A DNA stretch of 64,000 nucleotides from JAFLCL01 sp964502175 (lineage in GTDB: Bacteria > Myxococcota_A > Polyangia > Polyangiales > Sandaracinaceae), in the NCBI GenBank assembly GCA_964502175.1, contig CAZCVE010000034.1, forward strand, positions 33,213 through 97,212. Reading direction: 5' to 3'. This document shows positions 34,142 to 46,466 of this stretch, piece by piece. Below the pieces are notes generated by a model. The model saw nothing but the letters and a program-made list of their open reading frames with translations. It ran no database searches and was not told where the DNA came from. Within the stretch, counting starts at the first letter, position 1, and the number at the start of each line of letters is the position of its first letter. A program made the position numbers and the translations under genes.

Positions 34142-35410
34142 ATGCCCGAGACGCACACCTTCGGCGCGCACGTTCCGCTGATCGCGGTTCTGCCGTTCGC
34201 CATCCTGCTCGGCTGCATCGCGATCCTGCCGCTGGCGGCGCCGCACTTCTGGGAGCGCAACCGGAACAAGGGGATCGTCACCGCGCTCGTGTCGCTCCCG
34301 ATCGTCGTCTATCTGGTGGTGGTTCACCCGGTGGGCCTGGGCCACAGCGCGCTCGAGTACGTGTCGTTCCTCGTGCTCTTGGGCTCGCTGTTCGTCATCG
34401 CGGGCGGGATCCACGTCTCGGGTGACCTCGAAGGACGCCCGTCGATCAACACGTCGATCCTCGCACTCGGCGCGGTGCTCGCGAACGTCGTCGGCACCAC
34501 GGGCGCCAGCATGCTCTTGGTGCGGACGCTCCTCCGCACGAACGGGCAGCGAAAGCAGCGGAGCCACATCCCGTTCTTCTTCATCTTGATCGTGTCGAAC
34601 TGCGGAGGGCTGCTGACCCCGCTCGGTGATCCGCCGCTCTTCCTCGGCTACCTGCGCGGCGTGCCGTTCGACTGGACGTTCAGCCTCTTGCCGTTCTGGG
34701 CGCTGGCGAACGTCTACCTCCTCGTCGCGTTCTACTTGGCTGACGTGCGCGCGTACCGCAGCGAGACGGCGGCCGACATCGCTCGCGACAAGACGCACGT
34801 GGACCCGGTGCGCGTGCGCGGCCTCTCGCACGCCGTTCTCCTGGCGGGCGTGGTCGGCGCGGTGTTCCTCGACAGCCCGTGGCGCGAGGCCGCGATGATC
34901 GCGCTGACGCTGATCTCGGTGTTCGGCGCGGACAAGGCGCCGCGCACGGCGAACGCCTTCAGCTATGGGCCGATCCTCGAGGTCGCGATCCTCTTCGCCG
35001 GCATCTTCGTGACCATGGTGCCCGCGCTCGCGCTGCTCGAGGCGCGCGGCGCCGAGCTCGGGCTGACGCAGCCGTGGCAGTACTTCCTCACCACGGGCGG
35101 CCTCTCGAGCGTGCTCGACAACGCACCCACGTACCTGACGTTCCTCGCTGCGGCGCAGGGCCTGACGGAGGCCCGTGGTCTCGACGTCGACGTCGTCGGC
35201 GTGCCCACGGCCTTCCTCACCGCGATCAGCGTCGGCGCCGTCTTCATGGGCGCCAACACGTACATCGGGAACGGCCCCAACTTCATGGTGAAGGCCATCG
35301 CCGAAGAGGCGAAGTACGAGATGCCGTCGTTCTTCGGCTACGCGGGCCGCGCGATCCTCACGCTCGCGCCGGTCTACGTCGTGATCGTCGTCTACCTCTG
35401 GCTCGCCTGA
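34142..35410 (+). CDS. NhaD-like sodium/proton antiporter
   Basis: A 422-residue inner-membrane transporter with about 11-12 hydrophobic spans, of the ion-transporter/CitMHS superfamily and nearest to NhaD-type Na+/H+ antiporters. Conserved elements include NVVGTTGASMLL, the half-helix VSNCGGLLTPLGDPPLF, the mirrored SSVLDNAPTYLTFL, and GANTYIGNGPNFMVKAI, which form the two inverted-repeat transport sites. The ATG at 34142 lies nine bases after a candidate -10. Its 3' end overlaps the convergent gene by 19 bases. Confidence 0.9.
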   Translation: MPETHTFGAHVPLIAVLPFAILLGCIAILPLAAPHFWERNRNKGIVTALVSLPIVVYLVVVHPVGLGHSALEYVSFLVLLGSLFVIAGGIHVSGDLEGRPSINTSILALGAVLANVVGTTGASMLLVRTLLRTNGQRKQRSHIPFFFILIVSNCGGLLTPLGDPPLFLGYLRGVPFDWTFSLLPFWALANVYLLVAFYLADVRAYRSETAADIARDKTHVDPVRVRGLSHAVLLAGVVGAVFLDSPWREAAMIALTLISVFGADKAPRTANAFSYGPILEVAILFAGIFVTMVPALALLEARGAELGLTQPWQYFLTTGGLSSVLDNAPTYLTFLAAAQGLTEARGLDVDVVGVPTAFLTAISVGAVFMGANTYIGNGPNFMVKAIAEEAKYEMPSFFGYAGRAILTLAPVYVVIVVYLWLA

Positions 35411-36051
35411 GCGCGGCCGAGCGCGTCGAGCGTCTGGCCGAGGAGCGCGTCGCGCGACGACACGACGCGCGCGCGAAGGACCTCGAGCTCGGTGAGGAGC
35501 ACCTCGTGTCGATCGACGGCGATCGCGAGCCGCGGCCGCGCCTCGAGGATGCGCACGAGGACCTCGCGTACGAACGCAGGCTCGCGGTAGCGGTGCGGCG
35601 TTCCGTGCTCGGCGAGTCGCAGCTGGAGTCGACGAAATCGCTCGGTCCCCGCGTCGTCCTTCATGACGACGTGAGCACCGAGCGCAGCGGGGCTCGCCGC
35701 CGCGATCGCCGACACGTAGTCGAGCGCTGCGCGCTCGTCGTCGTGCGTGAGCTCGCCGTCGAGGAACAGCTCCGTGCCCACGTGCGCGACCGCTCGCGCC
35801 GCGCCCCACGAGAGCCCCGCCGCCTCGAGGCGCACACCCGTCTCGCGGCAGATCGAGACGAAGCTGTCGATCGCGTGGAACGCCTCGTCCGTGCGGTGAT
35901 GCTCGGCGACACCTGCCGCGATCTCGGGATGCGCGATCGCGCCGAGGCGGGCGCCCGACATCGTGGCGAAGTCAGGCAGCATCGCGCCCAAGAGAAAGCC
36001 CGGCTCTCGACGCACGCGCCGCGCGACGACCAAATGCGCGAAGAAGTTCAC
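35392..36051 (-). CDS. Acyl-carrier-protein phosphodiesterase-like protein
   Basis: A 219-residue soluble helical protein that starts VNFFAHLVVARR and continues FLLGAMLPDFATM, echoing the MNFLAHLYLA..GNLLADF opening of AcpH-type proteins of the HD-like fold. The HHRTDEAFH motif carries metal-binding-type His/Asp. Overall similarity is partial, so the activity is a guess. GTG 36051 overlaps the miaA stop (GTGA) and sets the start. The mutL-miaA-this gene order with two GTGA overlaps shows one operon. Its end overlaps the convergent antiporter gene. Confidence 0.65.
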   Translation of the reverse strand: MNFFAHLVVARRVRREPGFLLGAMLPDFATMSGARLGAIAHPEIAAGVAEHHRTDEAFHAIDSFVSICRETGVRLEAAGLSWGAARAVAHVGTELFLDGELTHDDERAALDYVSAIAAASPAALGAHVVMKDDAGTERFRRLQLRLAEHGTPHRYREPAFVREVLVRILEARPRLAIAVDRHEVLLTELEVLRARVVSSRDALLGQTLDALGRAQASQR

Positions 36052-36997
36052 GCGGCGCCCTCCAAGAAGCGCGCGGTGCGGACTGCGATCTCGGCACCGT
36101 CGAGCGCGCCTGCGTCGAGGTGCGCGTCGATGCCCGGCTCGCTCCGAAACCACGTGCGCTGTCGGCGCGTGTAGACCCACGTCGAGCGAACGATCGCCTC
36201 GCGCATCGCCTCGAGCGTGGTCTCGCCCGCGAGGTGCCCCACGACCTCGCGGTAGCCGACGCTGCCGAACGCCCGCGCCTCGCGCGGCCAGCGCGCGAGC
36301 AGCGCGTGAACCTCGTCGACGAGACCCGCGGCGATCATGGCGTCCACGCGCGAGACGATGCGCGCCCGAAGCGCCTCGCGCTCGCGGTCGAGCGCGAAGA
36401 AGAGTGTCCGGTAGCGCGGCGCCCCGAGCGCGTGCTCGTGACGCAGCTCACCGAGCGCGCGCCCCGTCTGCGCGTGGACCTCGAGCGCTCGCACGATCCG
36501 CAGCGCGTCGTTGGCGTGGATGGCGGTGGCGGCGCGGGGATCGAGCCTCGCGAGCCGCGCGTGGAGAACAGGCGCCCCCACCGCTGCGACCTCGGCCTCG
36601 AGGCCCGCGCGCGTCTCGGGATCGGGCGTCGGCAGCGCGACGAGCCCGCGGACCAGCGCGCGCAGCCAGAGGCCGGTGCCACCGACGACGATCGCGACCC
36701 GGCCTCGCGCGTGAACGCCCGCGATCGCCGCGTCCGCGAGCGAGGCGAAGCGCGCGGCGTCGATCGCCTCGTCGGGATCGATCACGTCGATCAGGTGGTG
36801 CGCGACACCGCCGAGCTCGCGCTCGGTCGGCTTCGCGGACCCGATGTCGAAGCCTCGGTACACCTGCACCGAGTCGGCGCCGATCAGCTCGCCCCCCACG
36901 CTCCGCGCGAGCTCGAGCGCGAGCGCCGTCTTCCCGCTGGCGGTCGTGCCCGCGACGACGATGAGGTCACCGCGCGAGCCCGAGGCCTCGCGCTCCG

Positions 36998-37001
<4 letters not shown>
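36048..37001 (-). CDS. miaA: tRNA dimethylallyltransferase
   Basis: Transfers a dimethylallyl group to A37 of tRNAs reading UNN codons. The 317-residue protein has the P-loop AGTTASGKTALALELA, the DSVQVYRGFDIGSAKPT substrate motif, and the VGGTGLWLRAL block. GTG 37001 overlaps the mutL stop by four bases; its own stop overlaps the next GTG. The mutL-miaA pairing is a widely conserved arrangement, which supports both calls. Confidence 0.95.
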
Positions 37002-38824
<1,823 letters not shown>

Positions 38825-38907
38825 GCCGCGCGAGGCTCGCACGCGCTCGGCATGCGCGCACCCTCGCGCAACCTCCCAAGATCCGCGCCCAATTCCGGGT
38901 CCCGACG

Positions 38908-38937
38908 TTGACCCTCCTCGCGGGCCGGTGTTAGCGT
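38908..38937 (+). promoter_or_regulatory. Candidate promoter of the first kinase gene
   Basis: TTGACC (38908-38913), 18 bases, TAGCGT (38932-38937), with about 100 bases of leader before the GTG at 39040. Confidence 0.4.
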
Positions 38938-39039
38938 CGCCGCGACTTTCTGACGGCGATCTGCCGTCGCGGCGAGCTGCGTCGGTCCGCGCGCGTCGGC
39001 CCGGCGCTCCGCTCGTCTCTCCCTTCGATCTGAGGCTCA

Positions 39040-40710
<1,671 letters not shown>

Positions 40711-40783
40711 GGGTGCTGGCGGCCGGTGCTTGCCGGGGGCGCTCGATCGCTCACGCTCGCATGCGTCCGCACGGGATCCTGCG

Positions 40784-40814
40784 TTGACAGATGAACGACG
40801 CGTCGTGGCATACT
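40784..40814 (+). promoter_or_regulatory. Candidate promoter of the PEGA kinase gene
   Basis: A consensus -35 TTGACA (40784-40789) and CATACT (40809-40814), spacer 19 bases, with a 77-base leader before the ATG at 40892. Confidence 0.5.
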
Positions 40815-40891
40815 CGCCGACGCTCGTGCGTCATCGCGGAGGCGCGATGCGCCGATCGTCCGATCCGGATCGTGAGTCTGAAAGGTAGGCC

Positions 40892-43114
40892 ATGAGCACG
40901 GCTTCCGCGGGCAATCCTCGCGTCTCCCAGCCGCCCCCGATTCCTTCGCGCCCAGGCACGCCGGCTCCCGGCGCACCGGGGGGAAGCTCGCCCGCGGACC
41001 TCGAGGCGATGCCGCGTCGCTTCGGCAAGTACACGCTGATGCGCAAGCTCGCGATCGGCGGCATGGCCGAGCTGTTCCTCGCGCTCCAGCGCTCGGTCGC
41101 CGGCTTCGAGAAGCTGATCGTCGTGAAGCGGATCCTTCCGCACCTCGCGAAGGACAGCGCGTTCATCGAGCTCATCCTCCAAGAAGCGAAGATCTCGGCG
41201 ACGCTGAACCACCCGAACATCTGCCACATCTACGATGTCGGCGAGGCGGAGGGGCAGTTCTACATCGCCATGGAGCACATCCACGGCGAGGACCTGCGCT
41301 CCATCGTCCGGCAGATGAAGAAGGTCAACGAGACGACCTTCCCCGTCGAGCACGCGCTCGCGATCGTCCTCGGCTGCTGCGCGGGTCTCGCGCACGCGCA
41401 CGAGAAGGCGACGCTCGACGGCGAGGCGATGAACATCGTCCACCGCGACGTGTCGCCGCAGAACATCCTCGTGACGTTCAACGGAGACGTGAAGCTCGTC
41501 GACTTCGGCATCGCCAAGGCGGGCCGCAGCTCGATGGAGGACACCGGCTCGGGTCAGCTCAAGGGCAAGGTCCCCTACATGAGCCCGGAGCAGGCGCAGG
41601 GGCAGATGCTCGATGGCCGCAGCGACATCTTCTCGCTCGGGATCATCTTGTTCGAGCTGACGACGGGACGACGCTTGTTCCGCGGCAACAACGAGATGGA
41701 CACGCTGCGGATGATCGTCGACGGCGAGTACCCGCGACCGCGCGATCTCAACCCCGGCATCCCCGACGCGCTCGAGAAGATCATCCTGCGCTCGCTCGAG
41801 AAGGACACGGCCAAGCGCTACCAGAGCGCGCGCCAGATGCAGGGCGATCTCGAAGACTTCATCCGCGCCGCGCAGCTCAAGGTGAGCCCGCTCTCCGCCG
41901 GCGAGTGGATGCAGCGCCTCTTCGCGGAGAAGCTCTCGCAGCAGAAGGCGCTTCTCGCCGAAGGCCGACAGCTCGCCGACGTGATCGCGGCGCAGGTCGC
42001 GGCCGAAGAAGAAGCGGCCGCGCGTGAAGCGACGATGTCGGGCGTGCGCGCGCGTCAGGCGAGCCGCACGCCGTGGATCGCGCTCGGCGTCGTCGGCCTG
42101 CTCGCTGCGGCGGCCGCCATCGGCGTCGTCGTCATGATGCCGGGCGGTCCGCCGGTCGGCCCCGGCGTGATCGTGATCGAGAGCACGCCGCCGGGCGCCG
42201 CGATCTCCATCGATGGTGCGCGACGCCCCGAGCGCACGCCGGTGACGCTCCGTGAGCTGCCGCTGGCGCACTACGCGGTGCAGGTCTCGAGCGAAGGCTT
42301 CGTCGCGCAGACGCGCGACGTCGATCTCACCGAGGCCGCGCCCGAGTCCACGGTCACCATCACGCTCGAGCGACCGTCGGCGTCGAGCTTCGCGATGGCG
42401 AACATCGCGAGCACGCCCGTGGGCGCACAGATCCTCGTCGACGGCACCGACCTCGCGCAGCTCACGCCGTTCCGCGTGCCGAACCTCGAGCCCGGCATCG
42501 AGCACACGATCGCCGTGTCGCTCGCGGGCTGGGTCTCGCAGTCGCGCACCGTCGTGCTCCGCGCAGGCCAGGTCGAAGACCTCACGTTCTCGCTCGAGCG
42601 CACGCCGCTCGGTCCGGACGAGGCGCTCCTCGTGCTCACGACCGATCCGCCGGACTCGCGCGTACAGCTCGACTCCACCTGGTACGAGACGGGCAGTCCG
42701 TTCGAGATCCGCACGAGCGCGCGACAGCATCGCCTCCGCGTGACCCACGAGGGACGCCGCATGCACGAGCAGGATCTCCGCCTGCCTGGCGCGCAGCAGA
42801 CCGAGCTGCGGGTCGATCTCGAGCGCGAGCGCCAGACGACCGGCGGCGGTGGCGGCCAGACGACGACGACGACCGGTGGCGGCGGCGGCCCGCCCACTCC
42901 GTCGGGCCCGGGCTCGGTCACGATCGCGGCGACGCCGTGGTGCAACGTGTCGATCGACGGCCGCGCCGTCGGCGAGACGCCGATCGTCAATCACTCGCTC
43001 TCGTCGGGGCGCCACTCGATCACGTGCGCGAACCCCGAGCTCAACGTCACGCGCACCCGGTCGGTGGAGATCAGCCCTGGCGAGAACGCGCGCGTCCGGA
43101 TCGAGCTCCAGTGA
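40892..43114 (+). CDS. Transmembrane Ser/Thr protein kinase with four PEGA domains
   Basis: A 740-residue kinase. After a Pro-rich head the kinase domain has the Gly loop AIGGMAELFLALQ, ATP Lys in LIVVKRIL, HRDVSPQN (H184) and DFGIAKAG. The Lys of HRDxKxxN is Ser here, a variant seen in many myxobacterial kinases. A membrane span (ALGVVGLLAAAAAIGVVVMM) is followed by four PEGA-like beta domains (ESTPPGAAISIDGARRPE, ASTPVGAQILVDGTDL, TTDPPDSRVQLDSTWY, AATPWCNVSIDGRAVG), the last after a Gly/Thr linker. The external part probably binds wall or surface components. Expected to signal across the membrane. Confidence 0.93.
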   Translation: MSTASAGNPRVSQPPPIPSRPGTPAPGAPGGSSPADLEAMPRRFGKYTLMRKLAIGGMAELFLALQRSVAGFEKLIVVKRILPHLAKDSAFIELILQEAKISATLNHPNICHIYDVGEAEGQFYIAMEHIHGEDLRSIVRQMKKVNETTFPVEHALAIVLGCCAGLAHAHEKATLDGEAMNIVHRDVSPQNILVTFNGDVKLVDFGIAKAGRSSMEDTGSGQLKGKVPYMSPEQAQGQMLDGRSDIFSLGIILFELTTGRRLFRGNNEMDTLRMIVDGEYPRPRDLNPGIPDALEKIILRSLEKDTAKRYQSARQMQGDLEDFIRAAQLKVSPLSAGEWMQRLFAEKLSQQKALLAEGRQLADVIAAQVAAEEEAAAREATMSGVRARQASRTPWIALGVVGLLAAAAAIGVVVMMPGGPPVGPGVIVIESTPPGAAISIDGARRPERTPVTLRELPLAHYAVQVSSEGFVAQTRDVDLTEAAPESTVTITLERPSASSFAMANIASTPVGAQILVDGTDLAQLTPFRVPNLEPGIEHTIAVSLAGWVSQSRTVVLRAGQVEDLTFSLERTPLGPDEALLVLTTDPPDSRVQLDSTWYETGSPFEIRTSARQHRLRVTHEGRRMHEQDLRLPGAQQTELRVDLERERQTTGGGGGQTTTTTGGGGGPPTPSGPGSVTIAATPWCNVSIDGRAVGETPIVNHSLSSGRHSITCANPELNVTRTRSVEISPGENARVRIELQ

Positions 43115-43201
43115 GCGCGGCCGTGAGGCGACTCCGTTCCCGAGGCGCGAGGAGCACGCACGCGTGAGCGTTCTCGTGTCTCGAGGCGTGGTGGTCCACG
43201 C

Positions 43202-44227
43202 GTGAGCGACGTGTCGTCTCCCAGCGCCGAGCCGGCGCCCGCGAGGCCCGACGAGGCGAGCACGTTGCGGCGCAAGCGCGTGATGATGCTGCTGCGCATC
43301 GGCACCACGGTCGGCGCGATCGCGTACGTGATCTCGCGCGTGGACGTGAGCGCCGTGGGCAGCGCCCTCCTCCGCGTCTCGCCGCTCGCGTTCGTCGTGG
43401 CCTGCGTGTCGACCGCGCTGAACCTCGTGGTCGGCAGCCTCCGCTGGCAGATCCTCCTGCGCGCATACGGCGCGCCGCACGTGCCCCCGCTCGGTACGCT
43501 GGTGCGCCTCAACTACATCGGCTTCTTCTACAACACGTGCCTGCCGGGCGGCGTCGGCGGCGACGTGGTGCGCGGCTACGCGTCGCGCGCGGCGTTCGGC
43601 GAGGAGGGCGTGACGGGCGCAGGCGCGGTCGTGCTCGTCGATCGGGTGCTCGGCCTCGTGGGCCTCCTGCTCGTCGTCGCCTTCACCGCGACGGTGTTCC
43701 CGCTGCCGGTCGCGGAGTCGAACCACGTCACGGCCATCGCCCTCGCTGGCATCGCCGTGAGCGCAGCCGCCGTCGTCGCGATCGCCCTCGGACGTCGGCT
43801 CGCGCCCTCGCTGCCCAGCTTCCTCCGCACTCGCGCCGAGCAGCTCCCCGAGATCCGTCACGCAGCCCCGTTCGTGATCGCAATCCTGCTCTCGCTCGTC
43901 ACGCAGTCCGGCGTCGCGTGGACGGGTCACGTGATCGTCGCGTCGCTCGCGCCGAGCATCACACTCACGGATTCGCTGGTGATCGTGCCGCTCGCGATGG
44001 CGAGCGCGTTCCTACCCTTCCTCGTCGGCGGAACGGGCGTGCGCGAGAGCATCTTCGAGTCGCTCTACGGACCGCTCGGCGTGCCGAGAGCCGACGCGAT
44101 CGCCGCCGGCCTGCTCGTGTGGTTCACGCAGATCGTCGTGGCGCTGATCGGCGGCGTGCTGCCCATGCCGAAGTCCGACGCAGCGAACCCCGACGCAGCG
44201 AAGTCGGACGCGACGAAGTCCGCCTGA
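43202..44227 (+). CDS. Flippase-like (LPG synthase TM / UPF0104) membrane protein
   Basis: A 341-residue multi-span inner-membrane protein of the lysylphosphatidylglycerol-synthase transmembrane/flippase-like family. The signature YNTCLPGGVGGDVVRGYASR and VVLVDRVLGLVGLL is intact; about seven to eight spans are seen. Members lacking the C-terminal synthase domain, like this one, are thought to move lipids or lipid-linked intermediates. The C-terminus ends in a short Asp/Ala/Lys repeat (DAANPDAAKSDATKSA) of unclear use. GTG 43202 lies 87 bases after the kinase stop on the same strand. Confidence 0.85.
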   Translation: MSDVSSPSAEPAPARPDEASTLRRKRVMMLLRIGTTVGAIAYVISRVDVSAVGSALLRVSPLAFVVACVSTALNLVVGSLRWQILLRAYGAPHVPPLGTLVRLNYIGFFYNTCLPGGVGGDVVRGYASRAAFGEEGVTGAGAVVLVDRVLGLVGLLLVVAFTATVFPLPVAESNHVTAIALAGIAVSAAAVVAIALGRRLAPSLPSFLRTRAEQLPEIRHAAPFVIAILLSLVTQSGVAWTGHVIVASLAPSITLTDSLVIVPLAMASAFLPFLVGGTGVRESIFESLYGPLGVPRADAIAAGLLVWFTQIVVALIGGVLPMPKSDAANPDAAKSDATKSA

Positions 44228-44260
44228 TCGCCAGCGCGCGCATCGAGCGCCGCAGCAAGA

Positions 44261-45568
44261 TCAGCCGAAGAGGCCGAACACGTACGCGCCTGCGATCGCG
44301 CAGAGCAGCAGCAGGAAGAGCACGGCCGAGCCGACGCCGACCCAGAGGATCAGCGCGTTGTCGTTCGTGGGCGGCGCGTAGCTCGGCGCGCCCGCCGCAG
44401 ACGGAGCGCTCATCGGAGACGGAGCGCTCATCGGAGACGGAGCGCTCATCGGAGACGGAGCGCTGGTCACGCTCGGAGCCGACGCTGCCACGGGCGCGGA
44501 CGCGCCGAAGGCCTGGGCAGCGCGCGGCGTGGCCGTCGCGAGCGCCGCTTCGATCTCCGCGAGCGGACGCCTGCCCCACGACTCGACGGCCGCGCGATCC
44601 ACCGCGCCCCCGGCCGGGATGAGGCCTACCGCGCCGAGGACGTCGGCGGCGAACGCCACACAGCCGTCGTGGCGCTTCTTCTTGTCCTTCGCGAGCGCGC
44701 GCTCGATCACATCGTCGAGCGAGGCGGGCATGCCTGCGCGCTGGCTCGAGAGCGGCGGCGGCATGTCGTTCACGATCTTCATCAGGATCTGCGCGACGGC
44801 CGCGCCATCGAACGCGATCTTTCCGCAGAGCATCTCGTACGTGATCGCGGCGAGCGCGAGCAGGTCCGTACGGTTGTCGACGTCGGCCTTCCCCATCGCT
44901 TGCTCGGGCGACATGTAATACGGCGAGCCGAGCGTGGTCCCGAACGCAGTGAGCTTCGGACCGGTCTCCATCTGGAGCTTCACGGAGCCGAAGTCGAGGA
45001 TGCGCAGCTCGTCGCCTCCGTCGGTCTTCACGAGGAAGACGTTGTCCGGCTTGAGATCGCGGTGGATCACGCCGAACGCGTGCGCGTCCTCGAGACCGCA
45101 CGCGAACTGCGCGAGGATGCGCAGCGCGCGCGCCACGGGCTGCGCGCCCTCGCGTCGCAACAGCGTGCCGAGCTCTTCGCCGTGGAGGAACTCCATCGTG
45201 AGGAAGAACGAGCCGTCGCCCGTGTCGCCGAAGTCGATGACCTGGACGACGTAGGGCGACTCGATCTCCTTCGCCGTCTCGTACTCGCGCTTGAAGCGCT
45301 CGACCGCGATGCGATCTTTCGCCACGTCGTCGTGGAGGATCTTGATCGCGACCTTCTGCCGCGTCGCAGCGTGTCGGCCTTCGTACACGCGGCCCATCGC
45401 GCCATCGGCGACGCGCATGACCACGACGTAGTCGCCGAAGCGACGGCCCAAGCGCCGATCGGGCGCCTCGTCGTCCGGCTGAACGTGCACGTTGACCGTG
45501 CCGTCCTTGCCGCAGAACGAGATGGCATCTTCGTAGACGGTCCCGCAGCTGGGGCAGCGACGGCTCAC
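44261..45568 (-). CDS. Transmembrane Ser/Thr protein kinase, zinc-ribbon type
   Basis: A 435-residue kinase with the same degenerate head as the 39-kb kinase (CPSC...FCGKDG; C5, C8, C19). Kinase motifs: DGAMGRVYEGRH, VAIKIL, HRDLKPDNVFLV and DFGSVKLQ, all essential residues kept. A Pro/Ser/Ala linker with four SAPSPM-type repeats leads to a single C-terminal membrane span (ILWVGVGSAVLFLLLLCAIA), so it is tail-anchored with nothing outside. GTG 45568 is chosen: TAGCAT ends seven bases upstream with TTGAAG 17 bases before it. It follows the long dprA-trmFO gene train on the same strand but probably has its own promoter. Confidence 0.92.
   Translation of the reverse strand: MSRRCPSCGTVYEDAISFCGKDGTVNVHVQPDDEAPDRRLGRRFGDYVVVMRVADGAMGRVYEGRHAATRQKVAIKILHDDVAKDRIAVERFKREYETAKEIESPYVVQVIDFGDTGDGSFFLTMEFLHGEELGTLLRREGAQPVARALRILAQFACGLEDAHAFGVIHRDLKPDNVFLVKTDGGDELRILDFGSVKLQMETGPKLTAFGTTLGSPYYMSPEQAMGKADVDNRTDLLALAAITYEMLCGKIAFDGAAVAQILMKIVNDMPPPLSSQRAGMPASLDDVIERALAKDKKKRHDGCVAFAADVLGAVGLIPAGGAVDRAAVESWGRRPLAEIEAALATATPRAAQAFGASAPVAASAPSVTSAPSPMSAPSPMSAPSPMSAPSAAGAPSYAPPTNDNALILWVGVGSAVLFLLLLCAIAGAYVFGLFG
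44400..44465 (-). repeat. 18-bp in-frame tandem repeat in the kinase linker
   Basis: About 3.5 copies of an 18-bp unit (GGAGACGGAGCGCTCATC on the plus strand) encoding Ser-Ala-Pro-Ser-Pro-Met steps; copies are identical, so the linker length is likely variable between strains. Confidence 0.85.
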
Positions 45569-45575
45569 GGGCCGG

Positions 45576-45604
45576 ATGCTATCCGGCGGGAGATCCCGCT
45601 TCAA
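45576..45604 (-). promoter_or_regulatory. Promoter of the zinc-ribbon kinase gene
   Basis: On the minus strand TTGAAG (45599-45604), 17 bases, TAGCAT (45576-45581), then only seven bases to the GTG, with no Shine-Dalgarno. This supports both a leaderless mRNA and the GTG start. Confidence 0.55.
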
Positions 45605-45620
45605 CGAACCTGCAGGTCGT

Positions 45621-46466
45621 TCAGCGGATCAGGGCGCGGAGCGCGACCGTGTCGAGGCGCGCGGCATCGAGGCGCTCCGCGGCCAGGCGCGCCGGCTCGG
45701 CCGCCGCCGACACACAGGCCACTGCGCGGATGCTCACCGTGGCGGCGGCCTCGGGCAGCACGGGCGCGATCGCGACGAGCTGCGCGGCGGCCAGCGCGAT
45801 GCGCCGCGCCCGCTCTCCGAGGTCGATCGCGCGCGCGGCGTGATCGAGCACCCGACGAAGGCGCGCTTCACGCTCGCCCTCGCCCCCCGGCTCGACGCGC
45901 GAGCTCGACGCGCACGTCGTCTCGATCGCGTTGAGCGTTCCGCAGGCGCTGCGGCAGCGCGGGCTGGCGTTGGGCGCGGTGAGGAGGTGCGCCTCGTCCG
46001 AGACCACGTGCACGTCTTCTGGCCGGTAGCGGAGCTCGCACCGCGAGATGCACCCGGCAAACTCAGCCTCGCTCGGCGAGCACGCGCCGTCGGCCGACGC
46101 GAGCCGAGGCGAAGCTGCGAGCGCGGCGGTCTCGCCTTCGATCCAGTGAGCGAGCGTGTCGCACGACGACTCTCCCGCCGCGCCCGCCTGACCGACGGTA
46201 CGGACGCCCGCTGCGACGAGGCCCTCGTGGCACTGCGACTCGAGATCCGCGACCACGTCGTCCGTGGTGCGGCGCAGCGCGTCGCTCGCGAGCAGGTACG
46301 TCTCGATCTTCGCGGCCGCGGTGCTCGACCCGAAGTCCCTCGCGCAGTCCTCGCCCGGCGCGAGCACGCGCACGCGCACGCTCGCCGTGGAGGTGCAGCC
46401 CGCGAGCGAGGCGCACGCGATCGCGAGCCCACACACGCTCGCCCCGAGGCCGCGACGCGCGCTCAT
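45621..46466 (-). CDS. Cys-containing lipoprotein of unknown function
   Basis: A 281-residue lipoprotein: signal peptide, lipobox ASLAGCTS, then a helical, Ala-rich domain with several Cys pairs (GEDCARDFG, ESQCHEG, SSCDTLAHW, AGCISRCELRY, RCRSACGTL). The Cys content and long Ala-rich helices near the C-terminus suggest a disulphide-stabilised periplasmic helical bundle. The family is not recognised. The ATG overlaps the stop of the Roadblock-like gene (ATGA). Confidence 0.75.
   Translation of the reverse strand: MSARRGLGASVCGLAIACASLAGCTSTASVRVRVLAPGEDCARDFGSSTAAAKIETYLLASDALRRTTDDVVADLESQCHEGLVAAGVRTVGQAGAAGESSCDTLAHWIEGETAALAASPRLASADGACSPSEAEFAGCISRCELRYRPEDVHVVSDEAHLLTAPNASPRCRSACGTLNAIETTCASSSRVEPGGEGEREARLRRVLDHAARAIDLGERARRIALAAAQLVAIAPVLPEAAATVSIRAVACVSAAAEPARLAAERLDAARLDTVALRALIR

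Noticed and set aside
40751..43930. 1059-codon open frame opposite the PEGA kinase
   Set aside because: Same GC3 antisense effect; the plus-strand frame has complete kinase and PEGA motifs.
44400..44465. Regulatory direct repeats
   Set aside because: The 18-bp copies are in frame inside the kinase linker and simply encode Ser/Ala/Pro/Met steps.
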